DNA of 7,735 nt from assembly GCA_044227705.1 (NCBI GenBank), contig JBGAWE010000223.1:1-7735 (forward strand), given 5' to 3'. This DNA is from JANOQP01 sp044227705 (GTDB lineage: Bacteria > Bacteroidota > Bacteroidia > Chitinophagales > Saprospiraceae). A program made the translations under genes and the position numbers. Below, piece by piece: positions 5,558 to 7,735 of this stretch (within the stretch, counting starts at the first letter, position 1; each line of letters starts with the position of its first letter). A model generated the notes under the pieces. The model searched no databases, had not been told where the DNA came from, and saw only the letters and a list, made by a program, of their open reading frames with translations.

Positions 5558-7405
5558 CTATTCCGCCTCCCGGTTTTCCGCTTGTTGAACCTCTGCCTCC
5601 TCAAATCCCGCGAAGAACTCGGCCACTTTCTTCGCTGCCGATTTGCCGACAACTTTCTCAACGTCAACGCTTTGCGCCTCCCGCAGCCGGGCGACGGAGC
5701 CGAACTCTGTGAGTAGTCGCTGCGCAGTCTTCTCGCCAATTCCGGGGATGTCGGTCAGTTCGGTCTTCAAAAAATTGCGGCTGCGCTGGTCGCGGTGGAA
5801 GGTGATGGCGAAGCGGTGCGCCTCGTTGCGCGCCTGCTGGATGAGCTTGAGCGACTCCGATTTCTTGTTGATGTAGAGCGGGACGGGGTCGTCGGGGAAG
5901 AAGATTTCCTCCAATCTTTTGGCGATGCCGACGACGACGACTTTGTCCAAAATCCCGAGCGCCTTCAGGCTTTTCACGGCGGCCGAGAGCTGGCCCTTTC
6001 CGCCGTCGATGAGAATCAGTTGCGGCAGTGGCGACGACTCGGCCAGCAGCCTTTTGTAGCGACGAAAAACAACCTCCTCCATCGTCGCAAAGTCGTTCGG
6101 CCCCTCGACGGTCTTGACGTTGTAGTGCCGATAGTCGCGCTTTGCCGGTTTGGCATTTCGGAAGACGACGCACGACGAGACGGGGTTCGTCCCGTGGATG
6201 TTCGAGTTGTCGAAGCACTCGATGTGGAAAGGGACTTCGACCATCTGCAAATCAGACTGCAACGTCCGCAGGATGCGCTCGGTGGCCATTTGTCGGCCGG
6301 TCTGGTTCATCTCCTCGCGGCGTTTTTGGAGGGCGTGGTACTGGACGTTCTTCTCGGCCAGCTCCAGCAGTTTTTTCTTGTCGCCAATCTTCGGGACGGT
6401 CACGACAATCTTTTCATTGGGAAACTCCAGTTCGAAAGGCACGATGACCTCCTCGGTTATCGACGTGAATTTTTCCCGAAGGTTGTTTATCCCAAAATAA
6501 AGGAGGTCGGCCGGTTCCTCGTCGAGGTTTTTGGTAAGCGTTAAAGTGAACGTGTTTATGATTGCCCCATTGACCACTTTCAGATAGCTGACGAAAGCCT
6601 CCTTTTCGTCCGTCGCTATGGCAAAAACATCGACATCCTTTATCGTTGTGGAGACGACAGTGCTTTTTCCTTGATAGTCCTCAAACAACCCCAGCTTTTC
6701 CTTGAAGCCCTGCGCGGCCTCGAACTCCATCCTTTCCGCTGCCCTTTGCATCTCCAATCTCAAATGTGATTTGACGGCGGCGAAGTTGCCCTTGAGCATG
6801 TTCTTTATCTGCTCGATCTTTTGGTTGTAGTCCTCCTCCAGCTCGAAGCCGCAGCACGGCCCCTTGCAGTTCTTGATATGGTACTCAAGGCAGACCTTGA
6901 ATTTCCCTTTTTCAATGTTCTCCGCAGTGAGGTTCAGTTGGCAGGTCCTCAACTGAAACAGCTTGCGAATCAATTCCGCAATCTGTGCCGCCCGCTTGCC
7001 CGAGGTGTACGGCCCGAAATAGGTGGAGCCATCGCGAAAGGCCTTCCTGACCATCCAGACGCGAGGGAATCGCTCCTTTTTGATGCAGATGTAATGGAGT
7101 GGCGACTTCTCGTCCTTCAGCATCACGTTGTATCGCGGCTGGAACTTCTTGATGAGGGTGTTCTCGAGCAGCAGCGCGTCCTGCTCCGTCTCGACGATGG
7201 TGAACTCGATGCGGTCGGCGTGCTTGATGAGGGCGCGGGTCTTGGCCGTCTGGTTCTTCTTGTCGCCGAAATAGGAGTTGAGCCGGTTGCGCAGGTTCTT
7301 GGCCTTGCCCACGTAGAGGATGAGGCCCCCCGCGTCGAGGTACTTGTAGATGCCCGGCTCGGTCGGGACAGAGGGGGAGAAGGCGCGGAACTGCTCGGTC
7401 GTCAC
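5558..7405 (-). CDS. uvrC: Excinuclease ABC subunit C
   Basis: UvrC makes both incisions around a DNA lesion in UvrABC nucleotide excision repair; 615 aa, normal length. The N-terminal GIY-YIG nuclease (about 14-100) makes the 3' cut and shows GIY 18-20, YVG 31-33, R39, E81 and N93. Four cysteines (C155, C172, C180, C184) match the iron-sulfur cluster motif, including CLEYHIKNCKGPC. A UVR domain for UvrB contact follows (about 203-238). The RNase H-like domain for the 5' cut has D399 in FDNSN, D467 in IDGGKGQ and H530 in NEAHRFAI. The C-terminus has helix-hairpin-helix motifs (IPGIGEKTAQRLL, 553-565). The start is GTG at 7405; no in-frame ATG exists between it and the upstream stop at 7490, and the distance from start to GIY is normal. 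No strong Shine-Dalgarno site is seen. It lies downstream of, and in the same direction as, an IS3-type transposase gene. Confidence 0.96.
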   Translation of the reverse strand: MTTEQFRAFSPSVPTEPGIYKYLDAGGLILYVGKAKNLRNRLNSYFGDKKNQTAKTRALIKHADRIEFTIVETEQDALLLENTLIKKFQPRYNVMLKDEKSPLHYICIKKERFPRVWMVRKAFRDGSTYFGPYTSGKRAAQIAELIRKLFQLRTCQLNLTAENIEKGKFKVCLEYHIKNCKGPCCGFELEEDYNQKIEQIKNMLKGNFAAVKSHLRLEMQRAAERMEFEAAQGFKEKLGLFEDYQGKSTVVSTTIKDVDVFAIATDEKEAFVSYLKVVNGAIINTFTLTLTKNLDEEPADLLYFGINNLREKFTSITEEVIVPFELEFPNEKIVVTVPKIGDKKKLLELAEKNVQYHALQKRREEMNQTGRQMATERILRTLQSDLQMVEVPFHIECFDNSNIHGTNPVSSCVVFRNAKPAKRDYRHYNVKTVEGPNDFATMEEVVFRRYKRLLAESSPLPQLILIDGGKGQLSAAVKSLKALGILDKVVVVGIAKRLEEIFFPDDPVPLYINKKSESLKLIQQARNEAHRFAITFHRDQRSRNFLKTELTDIPGIGEKTAQRLLTEFGSVARLREAQSVDVEKVVGKSAAKKVAEFFAGFEEAEVQQAENREAE

Positions 7406-7513
7406 GGCGGGTGGTTTTGCGGGGGCGAAGGTAAAAAACAGGGCATGGATGGCCGGGAGGGCGGCATAGATGCCTAGTTTCAGAGCAAGTCAGGCAATGA
7501 ACAAGGACGCAAG

Positions 7514-7539
7514 GCTCGGACATCGCCGTGTTACCGAGC
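7514..7539. other. Small hairpin in the uvrC leader
   Basis: GCTCGG (7514-7519) pairs with CCGAGC (7534-7539); inside, ACA (7520-7522) can pair with TGT (7529-7531) after a 2-nt bulge. Neither strand has a T-tract after it, so it is not a convincing terminator. It lies between the IS end and uvrC, about 108 bp before the GTG start. The rest of 7406-7559 holds no gene and no promoter I can support. Confidence 0.3.
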
Positions 7540-7559
7540 AATAACCGACTTTCCCTCAC

Positions 7560-7587
7560 TGAGGTGGTCTGGTTTTCACGGACAGTT
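7560..7587. repeat. Probable terminal inverted repeat of the IS element (transposase 3' side)
   Basis: TGAGGTGGTCTGG followed by TTTTCACGGACAG starts directly outside the transposase gene. The partner repeat is not in the window. The five bases CCTCA (7554-7558) lie just outside as a mirror of TGAGG, with one base between. Confidence 0.6.
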
Positions 7588-7602
7588 GATAAGAGAGTTT
7601 AT

Positions 7603-7735
7603 CTATTTGTTTTCAACCGCCGACCGCTCGAAGTGGTCGGGGGAGAGGTAGCCCAGAGCCGAGTGTCGGCGGACGGAGTTGTAGTAGGCTTCGATGTACT
7701 CGAAGATGGCAGCGTTGGCCTGCTCGAGATCGTCG
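7603..7735 (-). CDS. IS3-family transposase (OrfB, integrase core), C-terminal 43 codons
   Basis: Partial gene cut by the window edge, too short to be noticed by length alone. The last 43 codons end at TAG (7605-7603). They contain the hallmark end of the IS3-family DDE integrase domain: IFEYIEAYYNSVRRHSALGY followed by LSPDHFE. The H-S-A-L-G-Y-x-S-P pattern is diagnostic for this family. The catalytic DDE residues are upstream, outside the window. The visible part is intact, with no stop or frameshift. The transposase reads toward uvrC. Confidence 0.9.
   Translation of the reverse strand, partial: DDLEQANAAIFEYIEAYYNSVRRHSALGYLSPDHFERSAVENK

Larger units (their letters stand above)
7560..7735 (-). 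mobile_element. IS3-family insertion sequence, 3' end only
   Basis: The element runs off the right edge. Its inner boundary is placed at T7560, where the plus strand begins TGAGGTGGTCTGGTTTTC, a terminal inverted repeat starting with the TGA common in IS3-family ends. The transposase stop lies 43 bp inside this boundary, a usual spacing. The other end, the direct repeat of the target and orfA are outside the window, so the exact boundary and subgroup are unconfirmed. Confidence 0.75.

Noticed and set aside
5795..6544. Plus-strand open frame opposite uvrC
   Set aside because: Antisense to conserved UvrC domains, with no protein-like features of its own.
7423..7430. Bacteroidota-type -7 element (TACCTTCG, minus strand) just upstream of uvrC
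   Set aside because: One mismatch to TAnnTTTG, no TTG at a suitable distance upstream, and it would leave almost no leader before the GTG.
7554..7564. CCTCA-C-TGAGG as a second abutting IS end
   Set aside because: Only five bases match; the sequence further out (GACTTTC on the plus strand) does not continue the terminal repeat.

Overview
This window is a GC-rich chromosomal segment that looks like Bacteroidota, perhaps a Saprospira/Lewinella-like lineage. That placement is inferred from the protein families and their sequence style (BatD, BshA, an S41 peptidase and UvrC of Bacteroidota type, with no strong Shine-Dalgarno sites). All four complete genes lie on the minus strand. Read in transcription order from the right edge they are an IS3-family element (only its 3' end is present), uvrC (nucleotide excision repair), bshA (first step of bacillithiol synthesis), a batD-type membrane protein gene, and a C-terminal processing protease. 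The left edge (1-162) holds what may be the tail of a convergent plus-strand gene.

Layout: 1-162 possible partial ORF; 162-199 intrinsic terminator of the protease gene; 227-1873 S41 peptidase; 1902-1940 strong GC-rich hairpin; 1979-4237 BatD-like ORF; 4238-4348 intergenic with a weak terminator and a 12-bp inverted repeat; 4349-5502 bshA; 5558-7405 uvrC with a GTG start; 7406-7559 uvrC leader; 7560-7735 end of the IS element with its terminal repeat and the last 43 codons of the transposase.

The genes do not form an obvious pathway. They are maintenance and stress genes: DNA repair, low-molecular-weight thiol, envelope protein and envelope protease. The two points most worth checking are reading-frame anomalies in neighbouring genes. 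bshA lacks one base in codon 4, which separates its ATG and first three codons from the rest. The BatD ORF appears to be two tandem BatD-type genes joined in frame: an internal signal peptide follows the junction, and a one-base shift restores a plausible C-terminus whose stop overlaps the second start as ATGA. Both anomalies sit in short G/C runs, so they could be sequencing or assembly errors or real mutations. I see no defence system, CRISPR array, tRNA or rRNA.
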